The notes beneath the pieces are model-generated. The model ran no database searches. It was not told the DNA's origin and was given only the letters and a program-made list of their open reading frames with translations. A program made the position numbers and the translations under genes. Source: Onthophagus taurus (taxonomy: Eukaryota > Arthropoda > Insecta > Coleoptera > Scarabaeidae). From it: a stretch of 64,000 nucleotides of DNA. Below are positions 35,732-46,500 of this stretch, in pieces. Position 1 is the first letter of the stretch; each line of letters begins with the position of its first letter. The DNA lies in assembly GCF_036711975.1 (NCBI RefSeq), contig NC_091967.1, positions 7,998,001 through 8,062,000 of the forward strand, written 5' to 3'.

Positions 35732-37384
35732 TCACCACTTTATATTAAGCGCTGTACTCATTTTCTCAACAGCATGATACTCTGTGTGTAACAAAGCTTT
35801 ACTTTTATCACTTTCATTACCATCCAACCAAACCTGGTATAATCGCTTAACCTCTTCATTTTCTTCCGGATTTTGACATGGTAAACTTAAATATAACTGT
35901 TCTAATTCCACAATAAGTTCTTTCGATGACTTCCCGTTTGATGGCCGAATTTGAGCCCCACCATTTAAACAACCTAAATAATTTCAACAACCTTATTATT
36001 AATAAATAATAAATAAAAAAAAACAAATTTACCTGAAGGACACGCCATAACCTCAACATAATGGTAAGATGATTTTCCCCTTTTTAATTTTTGAACTAAA
36101 TTTTGAATATTACGGAAACCGTTAGCTATTGCAAATCGTAAAAGGATTTTTCCATCTTTTTCGAGAATAGCCTCTTTAAAATCGGGATTTCTAAAAAAAA
36201 TTTTTTGTAACTAACTTTTAATAATTAGTTATTAATCAAAAATACCGTAAATTTTTATATTTTATTTCCGTAACATCGACTCCAAATAATTCTTTAGCTG
36301 CAGTCATAAATAAATAATCCGAATAACCTCCCGATCCTGAACCTTGATGTGCTTTTAAGCACGGAAAATAATCTCCATCTTCTTTTAACCAAGGTTGTGA
36401 AAATGATGATGGTGTTAATTCACGAAAATTAATTCCACTTTTTTCAATCATTTGTTCCAATTCAACTAAATAATTTCAATAAAAATTATATAAAAAAAAT
36501 AATAATAAATATTTACTCGCTGTAATAACACAATCGACATCTTTAACACCGTTATCATCCGAAAAATCTTCTCTAGATGCTTCTAATTTCTTATCAAAAC
36601 ATGGCATAACTGTAACGTGATAAACCGATTTATCTTTTCCATACCATCTTTTAATTAATGATCCCATTATTTGTTGGGGTGATTTTGTACTGGCTACATA
36701 TGGTAAGATGTAACTTCCGTGAGTTTTTTCTGCATAACAAACCCATCCAGGGCAACTTGACGCCAACATTGGAAGAATATTTTTATTACCATCAACACTT
36801 TCAGCTTCTCTAAATCTTCGAATAAATTCTTTTTGATTCTCTAATAACGCAAAATCTTCCGCTATATTTATATCAACAACTGCATCAGCTCCTAATCCTT
36901 TAAAAAATCCAGCTAATTTTGCTGCACAATCATTAGGAGCTAAATCATATCGTATTGCAAGTGATAAAAGTGGTTGTAAAGAAACTGAAATTATTATGTG
37001 TTGAGTCTCAGGAGAATTATTTGCTTTAAATGTTTTATTTTGATCGAAAACTCGTAATAATTCCTCTTGACTTTGTTGAGTTACCAAGACACTCTCTGCT
37101 GAAGTTATACAACCCGAACAAGCAAGACAATCAGCTAGGGTTATTTCAACTTTCTCTAATTTTTGTTGAGCTCCAAATTGATCGATTTGAGTGTAAGAAC
37201 CATCTTCTTGTATTGAAATTTTTGCTCCCGTTGCAGTTCTTGTCTTATCAATTTGCACAGGTTTAATGCATTCCTGTAAAAAAATATATATTTATTTTGA
37301 AAAGATTTTAATGATTATAACCTGCGAAGGTGTAATGAAATCATCTAAATCGGTTAATTGTAAAATTCCGCTAAATCCAGACAT
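35732..37384 (-). CDS. CIAO3: CIAO3 (NARFL/Nar1), cytosolic iron-sulfur assembly factor
   Basis: This hydrogenase-like Fe-S protein of the CIA pathway passes clusters to cytosolic and nuclear apoproteins. Five exons are inferred: 37384-37322, 37273-36517, 36465-36246, 36190-36033, 35973-35732, giving 479 aa, the normal family length. The start [17 protein letters not shown] is the conserved N-terminus. Cluster-binding cysteines are visible: ECIKP (exon 2 start) with DCLACSGC for the N-terminal cluster; [26 protein letters not shown] and, near the C-terminus, [14 protein letters not shown] for the H-cluster-like site. The protein ends with NIKW; conserved C-terminal tryptophans in CIA targets are known, but I only note the similarity. 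Introns are all about 50-60 bp. Confidence 0.96.
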
Positions 37385-37714
37385 TTTAGTGAATAATTTA
37401 ATAAGTTAGGTTAAGTATTTTGACAAATATGAAAATTATTATCAATTATTGCAGGTAACTGTATTTTATTGTTTAGTTCAACAAAGTTATCATAGATGTC
37501 AATAATTACTTACTAATGACGCTAATGACATTTACATTGATTGATAACTTTGAGGTTAAAATATAATTTAAAAAGAACTACAACAGATTATTTCACGTAA
37601 TACTTTATTCTTATTAATAATAATCCATATTATTATTTTGGCATTGGTTGAAACTATATTAAAAGAAAAACAAATTCTATAAACTAAAAAAAAGATCACA
37701 TTTGTGTGCCGATT
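37385..37714. other. Short intergenic span, Skp2 3' end to CIAO3 promoter
   Basis: This 330-bp AT-rich span holds the CIAO3 promoter and 5' UTR and the Skp2 3' UTR. TTTATT and TTATTA words near 37606-37625 could be the Skp2 poly(A) signal read on the minus strand. Nothing else seen. Confidence 0.5.
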
Positions 37715-39169
37715 TCAGTCGCGAACTCTCATATTCCAAATGGAAGATCGTCTTGGGCCGACCGTAGGTCGTGCAATCGAACTAAATTTAAATTTATTAA
37801 GAAGAACACTTGGTCCCAAATTATCCTGAATGTACCTTAACTCGGAAGTATCCATATACCCAGCGTGAACATCTAAATAAACCAATGATTTAATTTGTTT
37901 AAGATAAACTAGTGATTTATATGGAATTTGATAACAACGTGACAACGCCAAAAAATTTAATCCCTTTAATTGTAAGATATGTAAAATTGTTTCGCCCGTT
38001 AACCCAGTACAATCAGATAAATCCAATTCTCTTAATTTTTTACATCGAGATGTTAACCGTCGTATATTGTCGTCTGTGAGTGTTTTCCGGCATCCAGATA
38101 AATTTAGGCGATCCAAATTTTCCGGCAACGCCGAACATAACACCATTAATGTAGCAGCATCTAAATAAGTCCATGCCACATTTAATTCACGTAACTTTCT
38201 ACAATTTTCTAATAAACTTCGCATCCCATGTTCCTTAATTCCTTCAACCATTGCCAAATTTAATATTTCTATATCCTTACTATAACCTAACGCATCTAAA
38301 ACATCTCCATTTATCCTTACATGTTCTAAACTAACTTTTTTTAAACGACAACATCGTTTAAAAATTTCAACAAGACTTTCTGGAGCTACATGAGCCATAC
38401 TTAAATCAAGATAAAGAAGACGTGCACGAAAATCCTCTGGGTATGCATAACAACCATCTAGAATTGGCGGATGAGATATTTCTGCTTGGGCTAAACGTAA
38501 AACTAAAGCTTGGCGACTCATAATATGGCCCATCGCTCCTGCTTGTAATTGTTTTGAGCCTAAATCCATTCGAGCCCATAAACTTTCATCTTCACTTAAA
38601 CGATGCCACCTTTTACAAACTAAAGCAGCTGTACTTAAAAAACGTTTTGGAAGGAAGTGGAATATATGAAGCATTACTTCATCACTTATATCTTCAAAGT
38701 AATCTATAAAAAAAACGACATTATAATGCAAAAAAAAAAGTTTACTGTCAAATTCTTACTTATAATTGATTCTGACTTGCTATTTAAAGGGACACAATAT
38801 TCTTTTTCATCACTTCCATGTGAACATTCAGGTTCTGAGCTGTATTTTTCTACTGGAAGATCACTTAATCGATTCCCAAAATAACTATTAAGATTGGACA
38901 AAACTTCATCAGCAGTTACTTCTGATTGTTCCGAGTCTGAATCACAAAGAAGTTCTACTCCATTTAAATCGTCGTAAGCAGGTACGCTTTTCCTTGCCAA
39001 CGACCATCGTTCTTTCGCAGGAGAATCATATCTCGCTTTTTTCCTACAAAAACAACTTTTGAGGTTATAATACAGTTTATGTACGCGAAAAGTTTAAATA
39101 CCTGGCTGGTGATCGCTCCATGTTAGGACTATTTATGTCGATCGGCTGTAAAACACTTTTTGTTGTCAT
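37715..39169 (-). CDS. Skp2: Skp2, F-box/LRR substrate receptor of SCF ubiquitin ligase
   Basis: This substrate-recognition subunit of SCF targets cell-cycle inhibitors such as p27/Dacapo for ubiquitination. Three exons are inferred: 39169-39102, 39043-38760, 38703-37715, giving 446 aa (human Skp2: 424 aa). The N-terminal 110 residues are acidic and poorly conserved. The F-box begins at the exon 3 border: ISDEVMLHIFHFLPKRFL ... CKRWHRLSEDESLWARMDL. It is followed by leucine-rich repeats such as LRELNVAWTYL, LDRLNLSGCRK, LRELDLSDCTGL and LNFLALSRCYQI. The tail SSIARPTVG matches human Skp2 (TTIARPTIG), which separates it from other FBXL proteins. It is divergent from TAB1. Confidence 0.95.
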
Positions 39170-39603
39170 TTTGGACGGTAAAAAACTTAAAAGGCATACA
39201 ACGTGTTATTGCATTCTTCTTGCGCGCCTTTATTTTACTTTCGTTTACTTTTATTCTCGATAGAGTGCGTTCAAAAATTTAAATAATTTCTATAATTTAG
39301 TATTAAGTAACAGTTATAAATGTTATTTACATGATAGAAATATTACAAATTGTTTTGAGGGACACATTTATAAACAATTAATTTTTTTACCTTTATTTTT
39401 TTTGATGTTGATAATACAGATTCCTTTTTAATTTATTTGTTATTAATTTGACAATTATGACAGACTCTTGATTTTATAGGTTATGATTTTATCTAATATT
39501 TTAAATACACCTTTTTAATTTATAACAATTAATGTAAGTTTTCAATTACATCAATTCGTCATCATTTTAATTTTTTTTATTTTGCGGTTAGAAATTCTGT
39601 CAG
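39170..39603. promoter_or_regulatory. Divergent promoter interval, Skp2 / TAB1
   Basis: This 434-bp span lies between the two start codons. It is AT-rich, with no TATA box placed convincingly for either gene. The 80 bp next to Skp2 (39170-39265) are the least AT-rich part. Confidence 0.5.
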
Positions 39604-41085
39604 ATGAGATCTTTACGAGCAGATACCCCTTTTCAAACGTCTAAAAGTTGGACGGACGATTTACCAGTATGCAAACAATCGGGAGTTGGTTCCGCTACAA
39701 ATCAAATATATAGGGAAGATGGAAATCGGCAAGAAGCTCACAGTTTCGAAGATAGAACGTTTCATTATAAATTTGATGATAACTCCTCAATTTATGCCCT
39801 TTTTGATGGATCGGAAGGATCAAAAGCTGTTGATTTTTGTTGTCAAAGAATGCCTGCTGAGCTTGTGTTTGGACAATTAAAAGATAAGAAAACTGATGAA
39901 GAAATTAAAGAGGTTTTAAGGTTCTTGACATAACCTCAATTTATTTACATTGTTTAATTTATTTCTTTTTATGTAGACAAGCTTTTGTATCCGTAGAAAA
40001 AGGTTATATGGACTCGATGTATGATTTATTAGCTTATTTAGCTGGTTTACAAGAAGAAATTCAAGGACTAAGTGAATATGAAGCTTATCAAAAGAAACCG
40101 GAAGTTGTTGACCAAATAAAAAAAACTAATTTATGTTTATCAGCTAGTGCTACAGCAGCTGTAGCTTTAATACATAATAATAAATTGTATGTTGCAAATG
40201 TTGGATCTTGTAGAGTACTTTTATGTCAAACAGATTCTAATGGTGTACTTAAAGTTGTTCAATTAAGCACTGATCATGTTTTACAGAATGAAGATGAAGT
40301 TTTAAGGCTATCTCAACTTGGAATTAATATTAATAACTTAAGAAAATGTATTTAATTCAAAAGTGAAGGTGCAAAAAGATTTAAATTTCGTTTTTTAAGG
40401 TACTCTTCTTGGAAATCAACGAAGTACAAGATGTTTTGGAAATTATTTGGTAAAAGGTGGTTATAAAGAATTTGAAGATCTTAAAAATGCTTTACAAGAA
40501 CCCATTATAAGCGAGCCAGATATAATTGTAGCTGGTCCAATTGATGAAGCATGCCAATTTTTAATATTAATGTCAAGCGGTTTCTATCAATCAATAGAAG
40601 AAGCAACTGGTACCGATTTAGTTAACAAATGTATTGCGCAATATGTTGTTGAACAATTTCGCGAACAAAACACCTTACCGAGTGTTGCTCAAGCAGTTGT
40701 TGACAAAGTAGTTCGACTACATCACGATTGGTTCATGTCAAAACCATCAAATAATCCTGTTATAAGGGAAGATATTACGTTATTAGTGAGAAATTTTAAT
40801 TTTCCAATGTTGAACGCAAAAAAGAGTCCTTCTGTCGGAATAAATTCTATTGTAATTAGTAATAATACAACGCCAATATGTACACCGCAAGGCACAATTA
40901 TGAATACAGACATTCGAAATACCTTATGTTCTACCGCGGCTACTTCGACAACATCTACGTTAAGAAATGATAATGATATGGATGATGTAACTGAAATTGA
41001 TGCATATGTTGATTTCACCGATTTTATAAATGGTTTTGAAAATGATAAGAAAAAAGGAAATTTACCTGCATGTCTTAATTTTTAA
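39604..41085 (+). CDS. Tab1: TAB1, TAK1-binding PPM-like pseudophosphatase
   Basis: TAB1 binds and activates the kinase TAK1 upstream of JNK, p38 and NF-kB. Three exons are inferred: 39604-39920, 39977-40347, 40400-41085, giving 457 aa (human: 504). The N-terminal SWTDDLPVCKQSGVGSATNQ matches human SWTDDLPLCHLSGVGSASNR. The PPM fold follows: IYALFDGSEGS, NNKLYVANVGSCRVLLC, ILMSSGFYQS, REDITLLVRNF. The usual phosphatase motifs DGHGG and SDG are altered (DGSEG, SSG), as in human TAB1, so it should be catalytically dead. The C-terminal YVDFTDF corresponds to the human YVDFAEF segment that docks TAK1. Introns are 52-56 bp. Confidence 0.95.
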
Positions 41086-41101
41086 TTTATCTTGAGTGTT
41101 G

Positions 41102-41560
41102 TTATACGATATACATAAATATACGATTGGGTTTTGTTTAAATAAATTTCCAAGAACATAACCTAATTTTTTTTTAGGTTATAAACAATATTTTTAAAAT
41201 AAACACCAAAATTGAGTATAATTGAATATTTTATGTATTATTGTTCTTAACTCATGAAATTATACGATATACATAAATATAAGATTGGGTTTTATTTAAA
41301 TAAATTTCCAAAAACATAACCTACAATTTTTTTTTAGGTTATAAAAAATAATTTTTTAAAATAAACACCAAAATTGATTATAATGGAATATTTTATGTAT
41401 TGTTGTTCGTAAGTCATGTAATTATACGATATACATAAATATTAGATTGGGTTTTATTTAAATAAATTTTCAAGAACATAATCTAAAAAAATTTTTAGGT
41501 TAAAAAAATTATTTTTTTAAAATAAACACCAAAATTGAATATAATTGAATACTTTATTAT
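41102..41560. repeat. Tandem repeat, three units of about 160 bp, after TAB1
   Basis: The word TTATACGATATACATAAATA starts at about 41102, 41260 and 41422. Each unit continues with GATTGGGTTT, AAATAAATTT, CAAGAACATAA or a variant, a T run with TTTTTAGGTTA, and AAATAAACACCAAAATTGA. Units are roughly 90 percent alike. The first lies within the likely TAB1 3' UTR, and each unit carries AATAAA, so the repeat supplies several poly(A) signals. Confidence 0.9.
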
Positions 41561-41631
41561 TATATATTAGTATAAGAGTATAAAAGGAATATAAAAAAGA
41601 ATAAAATATAAATTTAAAATATAAAAAAAGA

Positions 41632-43034
41632 TTAAGTTTGATCGAATCTGTGCATATGCCCATTATGTTCATAAATCCCAGGATTTAAATAACACAATCT
41701 AAACCCGGAATTATAAAATCCAGTCGTTTGCATTGTTCTATTCACTTCCGATTGCCACATACTCAGTTCTTTATCAACCATGTGCAATAATCTTTCTACA
41801 TCATACTCCCAAGCATGCAACATAAAAACTTTACAAATCGATTGAATATACCAAGAACCTTTTGCAGTGTGACGATGAGAAGTATAACCTATATAATTTA
41901 AATTATTTATTAAAATCATCTAATATATAAATTATCATTTAACCTTTTGTTGTTGAATGGCAAACTAACATATCGGAATGATTTCGAACTGGAACATTTG
42001 CCGTTCCATCAATTTCAGTTTGTTTTTCATTAATTTCTAAGTTATCCATAAGTTTAACAACGTTATCTTCACGTAAACCTCTAAAACAAATTAATTATTA
42101 TTATACGCAAAAATAAAATCATAAAATAGAAAAAAAATTACCTGCAAATTTGATAAACAATAATTTTCGGTTTATTCTGCATATAAGGACAATTATCTCG
42201 ATAAAATTGATTTTCTATCCAAGTGGTAGACACAGAAACGCCATTAACACATTCAACATAAGATTCATTGTGCATTTCTAATCCATGACTCATAATAAAT
42301 AAGAAACAAACATTTGCCGATTTTAGAATTGGATTTGTTACAAAATTTTGAATACTTTCGGTTAATTCCTAATTAATATTAAATTAAAAAAATATAATTA
42401 TAATGTAAAAAATTCACCTTATTTGTGAGATTTTTTAATTCCACAAGATTATAACCTCCCATTTGAGTAAACAATTGAACAAGTTTTTGTTGATCGATTT
42501 CAGCACCACGTCTTTCTTTTTTATTACTAAAATTTGTGTTGTTTATTATTAATACAGCACCACGAAACTGATTTCGCATTGTATAAGGCTTTAAATCAGA
42601 AGAAAAATCATCTTTAAACTCGTTGGCAATGTGGACTTTTATTTCAATGTGTTCTGGTTCAGTATTTATAACAGGTTCATGTAATGGAATTGTATTATTA
42701 TAAACAGTTGTATCTGCAAATTAAATTGTTGTACATTAGATATAAACAATTTAAATCTTTTTTTACCACGAATTCCAGATAATTTATTCACCAAATCATA
42801 TTGATTAGTTTGTCTCAAGCAACTTATGAAACGCTTAAAAGCGTTTGGTCCACGACCATCTAAAGCAAATAAAAGTTGTCGTTTTCCATCCTCACCTCCA
42901 AGTCCTTTGTAATAATCAACTAATTCGCGAGTAAAAACTTTATTTTCAACTAATTTAGGATACATTGCATTAAAATTCATCTTCATAAGTGAAGTGTGAT
43001 TTTTTCTTAAAATATCTTTATGTTCTTGTTCCAT
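41632..43034 (-). CDS. Dronc: CARD-containing initiator caspase, Dronc/caspase-9 type
   Basis: This is an apical caspase activated on the Dark/Apaf-1 apoptosome. Five exons are inferred: 43034-42767, 42713-42418, 42368-42142, 42080-41944, 41888-41632, giving 394 aa. Residues 1-90 form a CARD (HKDILRKNHTSLMKM ... LVENKVFT ... GPNAFKRFISCLRQTNQYDL), directly followed by a short linker and the caspase domain. The large subunit has RGAVLIINNTNF, the catalytic histidine in FLFIMSHGLE and the nucleophile in YQICRG, its arginine codon split by an intron. The small subunit has HSDMLVCHSTTKGYTSHR and GSWYIQSICKVF. The pentapeptide QICRG departs from the common QACRG; Drosophila Dronc has PFCRG, so this position varies. 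Other insect CARD caspases cannot be excluded. Confidence 0.92.
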
Positions 43035-43519
43035 TTTTAATACTTTCTTTTACTTAATAATATTAGAACAAAGAGAAAACAGCAATTTATAGGTTAAAAG
43101 TAAACTGCGTAGCCCCATCTATTGATATGTTTACAAACATTAACCTGTCAAAAAAAATTATTTTTGATTTGTAATAAGTTACTAATAAATAATTTAGCTT
43201 ATATTTTTAATTAGTGAGTTACAATAAAAAGGATTCATTATGTTTATTAGTTAATATTAACATTTATTGTAAATATATTAGATATTCTCCCGATTAAATT
43301 TTTAAGTGTCATCTGTCAAAGTCAAAATACACAAAGGAATTTAATTAATTGTTAAAAAAATACGAAATAATGTAGAAAAGTATAACAATTAAACAAAAAC
43401 AAATTATATTTATTAATTACAGTAAGCATAAAGATCGTATACAATAATGACTTAACTTTTTCAATAATGTATAGGTTATGTTATGTTGAAAATATTTTAA
43501 AATTGATACAAAAATCAAC
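43035..43519. promoter_or_regulatory. Divergent promoter interval, caspase / DEPDC5
   Basis: This 485-bp AT-rich span lies between the two start codons. No strong motif was seen. A short repeat-like word AGCCCCATCTATTGATATG at 43111 resembles the GCCATCTATTG word scattered in intergenic DNA here. Confidence 0.45.
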
Positions 43520-46500
43520 ATGAAATCGTTCCGTTTAAAAGTACACCAAAAGAACTTCAGCAGTGACGATCTCCTGATAAACCCAAAAGATTTCTTAGAA
43601 GCAAAAGAGGGTGATATCGTCGAAATTCACCACCCAAGCGAAGATGAAAATCCCAGACTTCTTCTCCAAATAAAATTATTTAAAGATGAATTTAACCTTA
43701 CGAAAGATACAATAAGTGTTGAACAGACGATAGCAAACACTTTTAATCTCCGAAAAGAAAAAGATATCTGTATAAGAATTGTAGATCCAAATGATGTAGC
43801 ATTAGATTCCATTGAGTTAACATTTAAAGATCAATACATGGGTCGTTCCGAAATGTGGCGTTTAAAAAACAATTTGATTTATTCTTGTGTTTATATTAAT
43901 AAAAAAATTGAATTTTGTAATGGGGCTGTTCGATGTCAAGTGTACGAAATGTGGTCCCAAGGTGATAGAGTTGCTTGCGGAGTGATAACGGATGACACAA
44001 AAATCGTTTTTCGATCTTCAACTTCGATGGTGTATCTTTTCTTACAAATGAGTTCGGAAATGTGGGATTTTGATATTTACGGTGATTTATATTTTGAGAA
44101 AGCTGTTAATGGGTTTTTATCAGATTTATTTTCAAAATGGAAGAAAAACGGTAGTAATCACGAAGTTACGATTGTTTTGTTTTCAAGGACGTTTTATGAA
44201 GCTAATTGTTTAGAAGAGTTTCCTTTGTGTATGAGGGAATGCTTACAAAAAGATTATCGTGGAAGGTATTATGAAGATTTTTATCGGTAAATAATCAAAA
44301 AAATTAATTTCTATTATTAGTACGTAATTATTTTTTTAAGGGTTGCAATTCAAAATGAAAAATACGAGGATTGGAGTGGAATTATCGTTCAATTACGCCG
44401 TTTGTTCTCTGAGTATTTAAAATTTGTTTTAGAGTATCACTCAAAGGATGATGAATTAATTCCTCGGGCTACAAATAGTTCTGCTTCACAAGGAAATTTC
44501 TTGGAGGTTCTAAATATGTCTTTGAACGGTGAAGAAAATATAAAATTAAGTTATTCAATGCAAAATTCTAATGATTTTAAATTTTTAGTTTTCGAAAAAC
44601 ATTATTTAGATAGAAGTTTCGATCGAACTGGTCAATTAAGTGTTGTTATCACTCCAGGAGTTGGAGTTTTTGAAGTTGATCGTGAATTAGCAAATATCAC
44701 CAAGCAAAGAATCATTGATAATGGTGTTGGAAGTGATTTAGTTTGCGTTGGGGAACAACCTTTGCATGCTGTACCTTTATTAAAAGTAAGTTTGACGTTT
44801 ATATATAACCTCAAAATTAATAAGGTAACCTCTGTTGTGATTTATAAGTTGGTTTTTTTATCTATAACACCTGTCAAGTTTTTTATTGTAAAGTTGGCAA
44901 AATTAAAAGGGAGTTTTGTTTTATCATGTTTTGAAATAAATACGTCACACTGACGTCAATGATGAAAACGGTACATAAAAAATTTTTTGGGGTGTTTATT
45001 TTCCATTTGTTTACATAGAAAAGGTGTTTTGTTCTATTTCTTTAGTTTGTAGCATGTTTTTACAATAAATATGTATTTAGTTAAGATCGTATTTATCTAA
45101 AAATTTGTTAGTATTTTAACCTCAACTATTTAGTTACTGAAAAAAATTTAAATTACGTCACAATTTCAAAAAATGTCAATTTAATTTAATTGTTTTAGAA
45201 CTTTCTAAAGGTTTGATATTAAAACAACGTAAACAAATTTCTTTTTAAGCATAAATTAATTAATTTTCTTAAAAAACATTACGTTTCATAAAATTGACAT
45301 TTAATTTTGACAAAGTTGTGAAGTTAGTTACAGTTGGTAACATTGAATTTGTGTCAGATTGACGTTTAAACTTTATTCAAAAATGTATTTAAAAAAATAA
45401 ATTTATGGAATCTATTTCAATAATAGTCGTGGACAAACTATAGTAGTCTACTCACATATAATAGCCCTCATTATACAATGCTCGTATAATAATATACTAT
45501 TGTAACTTTTGTTTTCATTAAGTTACTTATTTATCATTTATATTTACAACAACCTCAAAATATTTTTTGTAGTTTCACAATAAAGATACACATTTAAAAG
45601 TTCCTGATGACTATTCAATGCCGCATTGGATAAATTTATCGTTTTATTCAACAAATCGAAAAGTTGCATATTCCGATTTCGTACCAAGGATAAAATTACC
45701 ACCGTGTTTTATTGAAGATGCTGAAGATGCAAAACATACTCAACCTATGTTAACTTGTGATGATGATTATATTCATAACACGTTTTTTGATTATGATGCT
45801 TATGATGCGCAAATTTTTCAACCCCCAGCATCACATGGTGTTCACGAATTTGAGTACGGAAATACAAATTAAATTTAGGAGGTTAATTAAATAAAAGTTT
45901 TTTTTTTTTTAGGTTTCATAAAACGACGGGACGTTATAAAAGGAGTTCTGGGGGGCTTTTAGAACCTCACGAACTTAGAGGGTTACGTAGAAAACTTTCA
46001 AATCCTGATATTGAGTATAATCATAACAGTGATTGTGTGAACCGGGAATCTCAGCCTATTGCTATTCCTTCAGCAACAGCGAGTCCTTTAATTTCCCCAC
46101 ATAATGATGATAAATCTTTAACGATTGCTGATCGGGATTTATCACCTCCATTACGTATGGTTGTTGGATCGGAAGGATCACCACCTTTAGAATCAAGAGC
46201 TCTAATAAATCCTTTTGATCCTTCTCATGTAACCATTAAATTAACATCAAATAGAAGACGTTGGACGCATATTTTTCCGAAAGGTTAATAAAATAACCAA
46301 ATCATAAAATGTGATTAATAAATAAAATTTTCAGGTCCAAGTGGTGTTTTAATGCAACAACATCATTATCAAGCAGTTCCAGCGAAATCTCTATCTTCTG
46401 AGAATAACCACCAATTCGTAAACATTAAAAATAATTCAAATTCGAAATTGATTGTGACCCCAGCATTACAAGAGTGTAAAATAATCATTTAATTCGATTA

